Source: Ciona intestinalis | Lineage: Eukaryota > Chordata > Ascidiacea > Phlebobranchia > Cionidae | Assembly: GCF_000224145.3 (NCBI RefSeq) | Contig: NC_020168.2 | Location: 6,305,792-6,369,791, forward strand | Reading direction: 5' to 3' | Length of the DNA: 64,000 bases | Shown: piece after piece, positions 47,701 to 59,479 of the stretch | How the letters are laid out: every line of letters begins with the position of its first letter | Numbering within the stretch: position 1 is the first letter of the stretch | Notes under the pieces: model-generated | Seen by the model: the letters and a program-made list of their open reading frames with translations, nothing else | What the model was told of the DNA's origin: nothing | Database searches by the model: none | Translations under genes and position numbers: made by a program

Positions 47701-48008
47701 AGGATTTTAGCGTTAGGAGCTTAGTTGGGCCACCTCTAAGTTTACGTAGCGAATGTGTCACAGCCTTGCTTGTGGCAATGTAAACACGCAATAAATAAAT
47801 TTAAAAGGAATGTTTTAGTCAGTGTGTTTTTCGTTGCTGGTGAAAGGGTAATGGGCCAACTCTGGCATATACCTCAGGTCACAGGGCGCGCAGTGATATA
47901 TTAGGCCAAACTCACATTGAATATAGTCAGTTTATATAAATACAAACGAAACTATTTCGGAGAAACTGTTTCAACAGCTAATAAGGAAATACAGAAACTT
48001 TATATATA

Positions 48009-48204
48009 TAGTAGGGTGGGGCAAGATGAGACACCTTTACCATTCAATATTTAAAAATCCTGGTTGTGTTTTAAAGAATTAACAACGATCTATGGGAGTC
48101 GTGAGGATACGGCTTCATAATTATTTGAATTTTCTTTGTTTACTGCCAAGTGGGACGAGAAAATAGAAGGAAAAGGTGTCTCATTTTTCCCCCTCCTACT
48201 ATAT
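48009..48204 (+). mobile_element. MITE-like element, full length (left of a close pair)
   Basis: The element begins TAGTAGGGTGGGGCAAGATG and ends TCTCATTTTTCCCCCTCCTA. The body matches 38033 closely. A second copy in the same orientation starts only about 110 bp further on. Confidence 0.85.
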
Positions 48205-48315
48205 ATTTAATATTAGATTTCTAAATTTGTCACAGTTATTTAAAAGTTACAAAATACTAAACGGACTCCGCTTTAATTTTTTGTTCAAAGGTACACGAAT
48301 TCGTAGATATTACAA

Positions 48316-48512
48316 TAGAGTAGAGCAGGGGAAGATGGGACACTTTTCACCCATAATATCCAAATATCCTGATCGTGTTTTAAACAATTAACAACGGTCC
48401 ATGGGAGCCGTGAGGATAAAGTTTTATAAAAAATCGTTGAATGCTTGTTTACTACCAAATTGGAGGAGAAAATTGATTGAAAAGGTGTCCCATCTTCCCC
48501 AACCCTACTATA
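48316..48512 (+). mobile_element. MITE-like element, full length (right of a close pair)
   Basis: Ends are AGAGTAGAGCAGGGGAAGAT and CCCATCTTCCCCAACCCTAC. The body carries ATATCCTGATCGTGTTTTAA, AACAACGGTCCATGGGAGCC and GTTTACTACCAAATTGG. Confidence 0.85.
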
Positions 48513-50649
48513 TATGTTTTTAATCGTCACAGGCCAGGCAAGCAATGAAATAATGACTAAAATACTGTTGCTTTAGATTTGTCTCTAATATTAGTATTTT
48601 ATGATTAACCCTTTACCGAATTTTGTAGCGCGGCATACGAAACATTGCTTTAATAAATCGACGTTAAACATTTTTGCCAGGAGACCAGCATGTCCATGGG
48701 AAAAACTTATACATGGTAGCAATATAGCAGCGGTATATAATATAAAGGGCATCCAATTTAGGCAGTAAATTGACATTTCTGGGCCTTAATGAGCAATTTT
48801 CCAACTCGCTGCCCCAGGTCAAGACTAAACCAACAGAGACGAAATTTGAGGCGGCCTAAAAAACTCACTCACTAACTAAACTACGAAAAAGACTTTCTTC
48901 TAAGTAAAAGTAACGCATTTTTCAATCTGTAGGTGAAATTAGGTTATATTTATGGTGCGTTTGGTTATAATTGGACTGCATTACGTTTTAGGCAAGGTTT
49001 CTGAAGTCTATTTAATAAGAAGCATTTATTTCGATATTTTACGACTTTTTCATAAAACCTAAATTTCGATCGTTTTAGGTGAAGCGAGAAAAACAGCAAA
49101 AGTGAGAGTGTAAGAAAAAGGCAAATTAAATGCATATGAACTTGGCAAAACAAACTTGGCAACGGTAAGCTGATTTGCGAAATACGAGCTAATAAATCCG
49201 ACGTATATACGCTCAGGTTGTTATTTGCAGCGGCTTGTGTAAATGTTAAAGCTTGCAAGGGACTTTATTGGCAATATATGTAGCACTGTGAAGCCATAAG
49301 CAAATATAAGGCTGATTTTACTAGGGTAGTGTTTTGTGACGGTTATTCGTTTTCTCGCCAAGTTTATAAAATAAGTACAATAATAATTTATATCGATTTT
49401 TATACGGGCCAAGGTCCCATAGTTTTTGCTAGCACACTAATTTGTGACCGTATATTTCCTGAGTTTTATAACCGAACACGAATAGTAATTTATACAAGCT
49501 GTATAAACTCACTGGCGAAATACGGGCACGAAATAACAAGTTAAACGGAAAGCAATTGCCCGTTTGCGATGTAGGGCAAAGATAAGCACCATGTGTCTTG
49601 TAGAAGGCAGCTTGTGTGTGTATAAGCAAACTCTACACGAGAGGTTATTTATGAGAAGGAGGTTTCCTATTAATTGGAAGAAAATGCGTAGGCGGACGTG
49701 TCTATATATATAGTATAGGTCGAAGATGGAACCCATTACCACATAATATCCCATATTTAAACTTTCTATAAAAAGCAATTAAACGAAAATGAGTTAGAGT
49801 ATAGGTTGGGGCAAGATGGTACATGTGAAAAGAGCGTTGTTCATTGTTAAAAACATGAAAAGTAAATGTGCGACATTATGTGATAACGCGATTTCCATCT
49901 TACCACACAGTACTATATGCTTAACAAAATGCTGAGTCGGACAAAATTTTAGCTAGCATAAACACAATGTTTGCAGGGCATCAATGCAATTGCAAGTTTA
50001 TCTTCAGTTGGGTCAAAACACGATTGGGAAATATGGGATATTATGCGGTGTCTATTACCCCACAGTACTATATATGCTTACCAAATTAAGAAGTTGGCGT
50101 TAGCAGCAAGTTTTGCAAGGCAGCTACATGTAACCTAAAACTTTGCGGTTTTAAGTGTAAGCGACAGTGGTAGGTGTGAATAACAGACCTATCATGGCCA
50201 TAACGCGTCACATAAGGATAAATTACAAGTTATAACATGGGAAGCTTATGGTTGAGTTAAGTGGACTGACTGATCATTAATGTCGGATGTCTGGTGGCTC
50301 GGGTTAGAAAAGTTAGGTCTCTTAAACAAGATTTATCAGAAAACTTATATTTTGTCTGGTTTTAAAGTTTTTGTGCATATTTACTTTATTTTCTCGGATA
50401 TTCGTAAACATAGTTTGTTAGGTCTTAGGTTTTAAAAAGTTACATCATAAAACCTAATTTTTGTTTCTCTTTATTGTTTTAGCGTCGATTTCCGTTTTCA
50501 GTATTAATACATAGTAGGTTGGAGTAAGATGGTTGATTCATGTCAGGCCAAATTTGACCATTCTAACCTAAATTTTATTGATTGCCTATTTTGCTATTGT
50601 AATGGTGTCTTGTTGTTAATAGAACTGTATACGAAACGCTGTGTTATGG

Positions 50650-50843
50650 TATAGTAGGGTGGGGAAAGACGGGACACCTATAACACAATATATTTAAATA
50701 TCCCGATCGCGTTTTAAACAATTAACGACGGTCTATGGGAGTCGTGGGGATACGGTTTTTTAATTCTTTAAATGTTCTTTGTTTACTACCAAGTGGGACA
50801 AGAAAATAGAATAAAAAGGTGTCCCATCTTTTCCCACTCTATA
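50650..50843 (+). mobile_element. MITE-like element, full length, in the intergenic spacer
   Basis: The element begins TATAGTAGGGTGGGGAAAGA and ends GTGTCCCATCTTTTCCCACT. The body has ATATCCCGATCGCGTTTTAA and AACGACGGTCTATGGGAGTC. It is one of the least diverged copies in the window. Confidence 0.85.
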
Positions 50844-53517
50844 AAGTGCGAGTAGATTATTCCGAAGTATTTGGTAACTTGGCACTGGTTTTTGAACACA
50901 AACTTTAACAGTGCAAAATATAACAGGTTTACCAGCATTTTTGGTAATTGGACAATTTGTTGCATGTGACGCATTAAAAGTGAAAAGTGAGATGCTTAGA
51001 ATAAAGAAAGAGAAAAAGAAGAGGCTCTTCTCTTAAGAGCGGTGTGGTTTAGTGGGAAAGTCAAGTTAAATCTCAGCAAGGAGGAAAGAGAATGAGACAG
51101 AAAGTATGAGAAAGAGAAGACAATGGGGATTATGACATCAAAGTTAAAGTGAGAGGGGAGTGTATTACGTTGGTTTACATTTGTTTACGTGAGTCATACG
51201 TTCTATACATATTGGAACTACAAAAGCATCGCCTACTGCCCTACTAAATACATGTAGGACAAGATGGATACCCTTATAGTGGAACCTAATATCCATTATT
51301 TTTCGAACGTGTGTTTAACAATTAACAAAGCTTGATAAAGTTGGGAGAATGCGGTTATTTAAATCTGCAAATAATATTTGTTTTTTTACCAAATTGGACG
51401 AGAAAAGAGAATTAAACGTGTCCCATATTCCCCTTTTGTCTTTTGCGCAAGAGTATACCCATTTAAATGTACAATGGGTCTCAAAATTTAACCTTTTTTT
51501 TAAATCCTTCAAAAATTAACGTTTTTGCATAACAACGGGAAATTTAATTTTTTTGGTTGCTTATTATCTTTACCACGAAACGAAGCCCATTGTGGCGTAA
51601 CAAAGCCTTTGTTGTGTATATAAACCTTCATTATTTTCTCTTCGGTTGTTGCAATGAATACGGATAATTATAGTTAATTGTCATAAACAAATAAAACGAT
51701 GTTTTGTGACAATTATAATATAGAACAGTGGGGTAAGATGAATACCGTTAGCACTTAATATCCAATATTTCCTAATCGTGTTTCAAACAACTAACATCGC
51801 TAAGAGTCGCGGGGCTACGGTTACATCAATCTGTAAATATTCTTTGTTTGCTACCAAATGGAACGATAAAAATCCCATCATGTACCAGCACGGACCGTTA
51901 GGTTTAAAATTCTCGTGTTTTACAAAACGCAGACCGCGTGGTTCGCGACCTGCTGCGATAACTGTGGTTCCGAATGTTCGACCACCACAGCGCCTGAACT
52001 TGTGGCGTCACAATGGCGATTGTGACGTAACAGTGGTCTTATATCACACGCGAACGCGAATTCGCGACCTGTAGAAAAAGTTGAAAGTCATTTTCAGCTA
52101 ATCCCTATTTATGACGTCACTTAACTCGTTATGACCTAAGTTAAAGAAAAATTAAAATTTCGGTTAACACAATATCATATATAGCTCGCCTCGGTAAAAT
52201 AATTATATAACCACATCCTCGGGATTCTAAAAGAGCGTTCTTTATTGTTAAAAACACGATTCGAAAATTTGGAATATTGTGTGCTAGTGGTATCCATCTT
52301 ACTCCATAGTACTATGTTGCAAATTGTTAAAACGCGTTTAGGAAATACAGACATTAGGTGGCAACGGTATCCCATCTTTCCCCTACAGTATTATGAGCGT
52401 CTAGATGTCTCTGGGTTAAACTACATTGTTAAACACAAACCCCTTAACAAGGACTCCACTAATAACATGGGATTATCAGATTCAAGTAAAGCTGTGTTTA
52501 TAGTAACCGTTGTCTCATTTCCGCTGCTTTTAAACCGGGGGTGGTTGGTGCATGTTAGGACAATGGTTCGGAAGTTGGTTGTTCTGATTGTCGCTTAATC
52601 TTTATCTGTTAGAAAACCAACACCTTAGTTCAGGTGTATCACTTGGCATCGTGGGTGAGAATTTTTGCTTTTCCCGTGTTAATTATTGTGACGTCACGAT
52701 GCCGTATTGTAAGGTAACAATGTACAGGAAGGCGGCAGTGTTGTTCAAGAACTTTTTGAGTGGGTTTGACGTAATTCACAGAGTATATTTTTTTATTATA
52801 ATTTTCTTTGAAAAGTTAAAAGAATAAAAAAATCGATTGCAAATTTACATACGTGGCAACGCACGAGGTGTAAGAAACGGAACACCCGTGTTATAACGAC
52901 TGTCATTGCTCCGCCACTCGAGGATAAATGAAGTTACATTCATTTATATTCATTCGTTCATTCATTATTTAATAATACGATTGACTGCTTTAACCTTGTA
53001 AAGCCCTACGTCATGGTTAATTACGTAATTACCTGACGTTGCCATATTAAGGCATGTTGTATGTGAATTCGCATGGGGTCGGTTCCCACGATTGTGACGT
53101 CATAAAGTGCGCGAAAAGGTCGCGCGAGCACTGATGGGAATAAGAGGTGAAACATGGCCGTCTATTTTATCAACTATCAATCGAAAGAGGTACTAACCGA
53201 TTGATATTACTTGTAAAATAAGTGACTGGCATTTAAAACGCCTACAAATTGAAACAATTGATTTTTAAGATTATTTCTCGCCGATTTTATTCAAAGCGCA
53301 AGCCCGCGGTTTGAGGTTCGCTGTATATCATATTGCCGCATAAGCAAGCATGAGGGAGATGTGTTTACGTGTGTGCTTGATAATTGTAACCTGCCAGTAC
53401 TTACGGTTCAAGTGGCTGTCGGTGTTTTAAAGTAACGTTTGTGGATTCTTAGATGGATTGGGTTTATGTGTAGGTGTGTGTGACTTTTATTTAAAGGTGA
53501 CGTAATCATACTTGAGG

Positions 53518-53596
53518 TGACGTCACTTTTATTTGAACGTGGTGTCATAATGCTTGAAATGATTTTATACATGACGTCATTATGTTAGTGACGTCA
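53518..53596. promoter_or_regulatory. Cluster of three CRE-like palindromes upstream of TGFB
   Basis: TGACGTCA occurs at 53518-53525, 53572-53579 and 53589-53596, with a related GTGACGTAAT a few bases upstream (about 53498). TGACGTCA is the full cAMP-response element bound by CREB/ATF bZIP dimers. The cluster lies about 0.7 kb from the TGFB start codon. Regulatory function is inferred from the motif only, and the same octamer is also scattered over the spacer. Confidence 0.4.
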
Positions 53597-54172
53597 CGCG
53601 GAAATGTGTGGTAAATGCAATAGATGTAAACATTCGAACGTTGGATAATTAAATCTAATGAATAAAAGTAACTTAAGTTTTTCATTGAGTGACGTGCAAG
53701 GACAGTTCCTAAAAACGGGTATTCTGTTTCATACACTTCGTGCCCACGATTTATTACGCATGTAACTTTGCAATCGAGGTGTAATGTGGAAGCTAAAAGC
53801 GAAGGAAGAAAGTAAATAAGAAATAAAAAGAAATCAGTTAAAAAAAACATAGTTGATAAATAAGTTCGAATCAATTAAAAAAAAGTTTAAATTTCAAAAC
53901 GTACACGCTGCTAGTGTCTTGGACAAGTCAATACAGAAGCGAAAGGCGTCGCGTATTCCAGATACATGTCACTTACGTTCGAGAATCGATTCGAGAGAGT
54001 GTGCGGTTAGAAAGAAGTAACAACTCGGTTTCATAGTTGGGAGGATCATTTGTGGCAGAGAAAAAGGGAGAACTTCCTACGTTAGTTTAAAACTCCAGTG
54101 TCGCGATTCCAGGCTGGTTACTTCTAGAAACCGCGTCATAATAAGGATTATGACGTTCGAAGAAATAATTGA

Positions 54173-54190
54173 TGAAATTTTGCTTTGCAG
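54173..54190 (+). promoter_or_regulatory. Candidate 3' splice site or spliced-leader acceptor in TGFB 5' leader
   Basis: TGAAATTTTGCTTTGCAG ends 63 bases before the TGFB start codon. It has a T-rich tract and a CAG, so it could be the acceptor of a 5' untranslated intron or, as is common in Ciona, of spliced-leader trans-splicing. No matching upstream donor was identified. Sequence alone cannot tell the options apart. Confidence 0.4.
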
Positions 54191-54253
54191 ATTTTAGATC
54201 AGTTTGGTGTTTTTCATTTTTTGTTGATAATTTGAAAATTTGAAAAATCTGAT

Positions 54254-54635
54254 ATGTGGAAAAGGAACACAAGGGCGTCTGTGACGTCATGGTCGTCATT
54301 ATTAACTCTATTTTCAATCTCGTTTATGTTTCTTGCACCACGAACAATGGCGGGGTGTGGGGTTAATTTTGATAAGATGAGGAAGCGCAGGATCGAGGCT
54401 GTGCGAGGCCAGATATTAAGCAAGCTTGGCCTTACAGAACTCCCCAGCGCCGCCGCAACGCCGCGCGACGTTCCTAGGGAGGTCGAGGCTTTGTACAACC
54501 GCACGCGGGACTTTGTGCTCGAGCAAGCCCGCCAACAGAGGCAAGAATGTCTCGATCCTGAGGAGACCTACTACGCAGAAGATGTATTGACCGTGTATAT
54601 GAAGAACGTACAACCACAGTCGGCGCTCCAACCAG
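54254..54635 (+). CDS. TGFB: TGFB exon 1: signal peptide, straitjacket helix and start of arm domain
   Basis: Residues 1-34 form the signal peptide with hydrophobic core LLTLFSISFMFLAP. Cys35 (54356-54358, GCGVNF) falls where vertebrate TGF-beta prodomains have the Cys that disulfide-bonds to LTBP or GARP. The alpha-1 straitjacket helix follows (RKRRIEAVRGQILSKL), then the latency-lasso region with Pro/Ala, the glycosylation sequon NRT and YYAEDV, the tyrosine pair that helps fasten the straitjacket in the known porcine TGF-beta1 structure. The exon ends in CAACCAG with donor GTAATT, phase 1. Confidence 0.95.
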
Positions 54636-57600
54636 GTAATTCATATTCCACTTCCTTAGTAAACAACACGCAAATTGTCTCTTGCTTTGTAATTCGCCAA
54701 AAATAACCGCCTTCCAACCACATACTCAAACGATCTATTGTCTACAACTTCTACAAGTACATGGTTCGGCAACAAGGCTTTCACGCCGTTCTACTGCAGT
54801 AAGCAAGATATAATACAGTTAAAAATAAAGTTTCACCTTTTTTGTAACAAGACTTTCGATAAAACAAACTCCAACACAAACATAACACCTAAAACAATAA
54901 TATGAAACAAGTGTCATCATTTCTAACGTTTCGAGTTAAAACTGAAAGTATGATTAGTTCTGTCGGAAATTACAATAAACGGTATAAAGAAAACGCAAGC
55001 CAGCAATTGGGATTTAAAGAAACAGACTTATCATATTTATTTAAGTAAAGAGACAAAAAAATCTTTTTTTAGCGATTTGAATTATTTTCAATTCCTGAGT
55101 TTAAACAATAAATTTTCTTGTCTCATTTGAAATCAAAACAACATTTCTCTTCGTTCGTTTTCCGTTTGCGTTGTTCATAATCAGGATGTTACTTTGTTTG
55201 GTAAATTGTGTTTATAATTCCGCTCTAAAGTATCCAAACTACAACCGACGACGAAACTTATGGACTGTCGGCATTTTACGCTGGTTTGAACACAAATAAT
55301 TGGATTATCATCGGGGACACCAAACCGAGACTGTTTAAGATTTGTGATGCGGAACCTACCGTGTATCTGATCTAGTCGATAAAGGGGGAATTATATGATC
55401 GGTGATGCGAGGCGGATAATTGTTGTTATAGCTATGCTTCTGTGCAGACATGTTGGCTGTAATAACCGGCGTAGACTAGACTGTCCGGCTAGCAACAATG
55501 CAGCAATAGCGGCATTCGAATCCGTACAACCATCGAAACCCGCGTTAAATATTGCGACACGAAACACGTAAACGAAATTTTCTGTTTAATTTTACTGAAA
55601 TTTAAGCTAAATTAAAGTGTATGGATATAATTCTAATTTATATTATATGGGTACTTAATAGAACAGACTAAATTGTATATTATATATAAATAAGTATAAG
55701 ACATGCAAAGGGTCCTCAGTTTTAGAAGAAAAAAAAAAAAAAAAAAAAAGATGAAATTATCAGAAAAACATTTTTTTTAATATTAGGTCAATATACTTTG
55801 GCGCAAAATATCACGCAAGATTAAACGTTTCCGCTCAAACATTTGAACCCAAGCGTTTGTGAACAAGGGCCAAGATTTGAGATTCGATAATTATTTTAAG
55901 CAACCCACCGGAACAAATGTAGGAAACATCAGAATCGTGTCTTGGGAGCAATCGCGAGTCATTGATACGTAACAATCGATTGAACGATAACGTGGCACGC
56001 TTACGACGCTACAGTCGATGACGGGAACCGAAAATAAACTTTTTTAGAAGTTCAGTGAAAATGAAATCAAAAACAAAATGATAAAAGCAGCATTCGCGTT
56101 ATATTACGTTGGTTAAACATAGACCGTGTTTTCATTTTCTTTTATCGTCCCATTTGATTAATGACGTTACCACAAAATAAGCCATATTTTCTAATTGTGT
56201 TTTTAACGACGTAATTCTGTAAATATTATTTATTTACTACAAAATGGGACGATAAAAGACTACGAAAATATAGACTATTATATCCCAACACATTTTGTGT
56301 TAGTTCTTAATCTTAATTATTAGAAAAGGTTTTGGGATCCAATTTTTATATTTCACCACGCGGTTTGGAAGCTTGCGGCAATCACGGGTCACGTGTTATA
56401 GCGTAAATGGAGCGTGAAATGACGTAGGTCTGGCGGCGAAGCGAGCATGAGGTGTACGGCTTATATGCGATGCTGGTTAAATCGGAGATTAGTTGAAAAC
56501 TGCTCGTTATGGATTCTAATCGCTTCCTATGATTTAATAATAGGGTGGGTTGCGTTAAGTCTTCTTAAGGCGACAGCTACTTGAGCGTATATGGTTGTTA
56601 TTGCTCAAGAAGTTTTAATTTATTACAATGTAAGCGTAATTAGGTAGCGACATCTATCACGATTGGGGGTTGGGGTGAAACTGGTGGGAAAACTGACGTC
56701 ACAGAAGCGTGATTGTTGGTCTTTGTTGCGTAACAGAGCACGACAACGTGCCTGTCAACAAGTCTGTAGTTTAATAGATGCCGTGGGAAAAGTCGCTATT
56801 ATGATGTAACAGGTGTTCTTGGGGGTGTGGGTTTGTGGGGGTTATTAAGTTCTGGGTCTTCAGGGGTTCGTTGGGCAATTTGTGATATAAGTGTTCAAGT
56901 TCATGCAAGGTTGTGGTTTACATTGTTCGTAGACACGTGTAGATTAACCCTGGGTCATGTAGAGGTTATTAGGGGTCAACAGCTGATTGATACGTCACAA
57001 CGGAAGTTGAAGGACCACACGTGATCTAACAATAAAGTTTGTTACGTCATAACTACAAATTAAGGACTGGTAACCAAATACGGTCATTACGATACACGGT
57101 TTGAAATGTGGTAAATGTGACTAGGCGTGTAGGGTGGCGTTTCACATTCTTTTACGGCGCGATTAAATATTAGACATAAATTAATACTAGTAACGTTTTG
57201 GTAAGCAAACTGTCCGAACTAAGTATTACATAACTTTTTGTAAGCTTAAAATGGTTAATTACAAAAACAAAGAGATGTCTTAGCAATTGTTTTAATCAAA
57301 CGAACTTAAATAACTGATGACCCAGGGGTTAAAAAAACACCAGTGCAAAATAAACAATCATTTGTGTGCCTTGTCATGGAATAGGAGGGGTTACCTCTGT
57401 CAGCCTGGCTGAAGGTTATCTCTAAAAGAGTAGAGTACGGAAGACAGGCCAATAATCTGTGGAGTTTTGGGGTACCCGGTCGTTTTTATTGCGCTGAACG
57501 TAAAGTATAATTTTGGTTACCACTATTTATTCCGCATTGTGGCTTTTTATGAACCACGTAGGTTAACTTGTGTGGTATTGGGTAAAGTAGGTTTATCTAT

Positions 57601-59479
57601 CAGGTGATAATCCCACATAGGGTGTTGGTTGATCTTCCGTAATAATCAGCTGTACCCGCCATTTCCTCCCACGATTGGCGCCTATCCACTTTCAAAACAA
57701 AAAGATCTCGCGTGCGCAGAAGTTCGTTTATTGGAAGTATTGTTACGTGAGAATTAGCGGCTCAGGAAACAACTACGTCACAAAGAGGGATTGTCTGAAG
57801 CGCCGAAAACGCTGCAAGGGGGCGTGACTTTGGCCGGTTTGCGGCAGAAACTAAACTTTGTTTGAAATGATAATTTTAGCAAAAACGTCTAACTTTTCCG
57901 GCCCAGGACGATTATGTTACACGGTGTGCATATTTTTGTGACCTTGCTTTACGAAGGCGGACACCGAAACAACATAAACATAGTCGAGGCGCCGAACTAA
58001 CTCCACAACACGGGGTCACGGGATGTTGGGTTAGAAAATATGTGTCACTGTGTCCGTTACACGGGTCATGATGAATTAGATCGTTTTTGTTTCCTTTGGG
58101 AGACGTAGGTTAAAGAGGATGCGACGTAGACACGCTTGATGATGGATGTACTTCAACTAGGGAGTCGAATCATCGAGTTATATTTGTCCCAATCTATTTA
58201 CGTTGCGACCTTAAAACGATGAAATTATGGTTTGAAGATAGAACAGAAATAGATTTTTATTCTCGAGGGCGGAGTTATATAGTTATAACACGGGTATCTG
58301 GTTGCACGCCATGCGCTGCTGTGGCATCATATACTTCTTGAACATTATGGTTTATTGTGGTTTTCTTGTTTTACAATGGGTGCTACTATCTAGAGCTAAC
58401 TGATTAGTTTATAGACTTTCAATACGAGAGATTTCATTGTATAAGGGTGAGGTCTTTAGTAATGGACACCCGGCACCTGGGATGTAGGTATATTACCCCA
58501 ATGCCCATGGCGCTACCATCTAGACCCCAGTGAGGCAGTGCGGCACGTCTAAAACCGAAAACATTGGCCCATTACCCTAACATTGTTTTATTCCACAGAT
58601 CGCTACAAGGGTTACAAACTATCAAGGGGACTTTCGGAGTTTTACGACTTCGATCTCACAGCAACACAAGTCAACCCAGACTCAATAGTGTCGGCAACAT
58701 TGCGATTATATCAAGTACAGAACCCTGGTAGTAGGGGGGAAAGGAACCAGGTATGGTAATACATTAATACTGGCTTATACACTTATGCATTTTTTCTTTT
58801 AAAATTTCAAACCATTCTCAAAGCAAAATACCATTGACACAAAATTGTTATATGAAGTAATTTTGTTACGTATAAATTATATAAAATTGTGGGTGAATTT
58901 GTATGGTTTACAACTTAAACCGCACACTTGTGACAACCCGGTTAAAGCAATAGCCGATAAGTGTCTTGTATTACAAAGATGGCCTTTAATAAACGTTATC
59001 ATGCTTGCATAAGGGAACTGTTATGTGATTCCTGGAATAAACAAGTACATCCCAAACTTTATCTGCTAGTACAACATTTGTTTTAGCAAGTGATCAAATG
59101 CTTTGGGTTACATAATGGTAATTCGTATAAGCGGACACAAGGTGTCTTAAACAGAAAACCGGAATTATAACGACTGTCGTTTAAGATAGATATTTAGGAA
59201 TCATTTCCCAAGTTACATACGTGGTATTTGTGAACGCCACCCGTAATATAATAACTGTCGTTGCCCGCCAGAATAAATAAGATCTAATCGTTTATTCAAA
59301 TAGCCTTTGGTTAACACTGTTTCTTTTGCAGGTTGAACTGTATCAACTACAACCTCCAGAAAAGGAAGGGTTGACGCCTGTCAAGAGGTTTCTCGATATG
59401 AAACTAATGGACACGGGTGTGGAAGCATGGCAGTCGTTTGACGTAACTTCAACTGTGAGAGAATGGGTTCAATTCCCTC
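54254..59479 (+). CDS. TGFB: TGF-beta ligand precursor, N-terminal three coding exons (3' part outside window)
   Basis: This gene encodes a secreted dimeric growth factor made as a latent precursor. Exons 54254-54635, 58599-58750 and 59332-59479 encode the signal peptide and most of the latency-associated prodomain. The match is specific to TGFB1/2/3 rather than BMP or activin: KRRIEAVRGQILSKLGL, LYNRTRDFV, YYAEDVLTVYM, VELYQL and SFDVTSTVREWV each have a counterpart in the same order in vertebrate TGF-beta. The start ATG is the first after an in-frame TGA at 54233-54235. Junction phases are 1 and 0, and the last exon ends in phase 1 at GTAAGT, close to the position of a conserved TGFB intron. 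The rest of the prodomain, the cleavage site and the cystine-knot ligand are not in the window. Product assignment is firm; which vertebrate paralog it matches best is not resolvable and a pre-duplication single copy is likely. Confidence 0.95.
54636..58598. other. TGFB intron 1
   Basis: The 4-kb intron has a poly(A) run near 55730-55750, a diverged MITE-like copy (56105-56290), one CRE octamer (56694-56701) and the unclassified repeat just before exon 2. The stretch 57400-58200 is comparatively free of the window's repeat families. No exon seen. Confidence 0.65.
58440..58590. repeat. Unclassified interspersed repeat, copy adjacent to TGFB exon 2
   Basis: Shared strings of this family are GAGGTCTTTAGTAATG, TTGGCCCATTACCC, CTACCATCTAGACCCCAG and TGAGGCAGT. 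Other copies are at about 5262-5365, 10300-10460, 10600-10700, 13495-13640, 14880-14965, 23330-23420, 28805-28865, 33630-33725 and 45525-45605, on both strands. No clear terminal repeats or coding capacity. It could be a SINE or the internal part of another element. Confidence 0.65.
58599..58750 (+). CDS. TGFB: TGFB exon 2: prodomain arm
   Basis: The acceptor TTTATTCCACAG joins in phase 1 to give DRYKGYKLSRGLSEFYDFDL, then VSATLRLYQVQNPG. This matches the vertebrate pattern of a hydrophobic FF-F-T segment followed by a LRL strand. The donor is GTATGG and the exon ends in phase 0. A genomic repeat ends only a few tens of bases upstream and may contribute part of the acceptor region. Confidence 0.92.
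58751..59331. other. TGFB intron 2
   Basis: The 581-bp intron is partly made of degraded SINE tail (AACGACTGTCGTTTAAG near 59167 and ACTGTCGTTGCCCGCC near 59253). No other feature is seen. Confidence 0.7.
59332..59479 (+). CDS. TGFB: TGFB exon 3: prodomain arm, SFDVT strand
   Basis: The acceptor TTCTTTTGCAG opens VELYQLQPPEKEG; the exon closes with AWQSFDVTSTVREWVQFP and the donor GTAAGT in phase 1. The VELYQ and W-SFDVT-VVR-W signatures are characteristic of TGF-beta prodomains. I found no convincing fourth exon before the window ends. Confidence 0.93.

Larger units (their letters stand above)
42919..54253. other. Intergenic spacer between the perlecan and TGFB start codons
   Basis: No reading frame here shows a recognisable domain or splice-consistent structure. 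The spacer holds several full or partial MITE-like copies (43958, 48009, 48316, 49796, 50650, 51241, 51722, 52183), the 44632 MITE, SINE fragments at 46595, 52830 and 53648, and about ten TGACGTCA octamers. It should contain the promoters of both genes. Confidence 0.65.

Noticed and set aside
52245..52598. Open frame of 117 codons on the plus strand
   Set aside because: The first part is a MITE-like copy and the rest has no recognisable feature.
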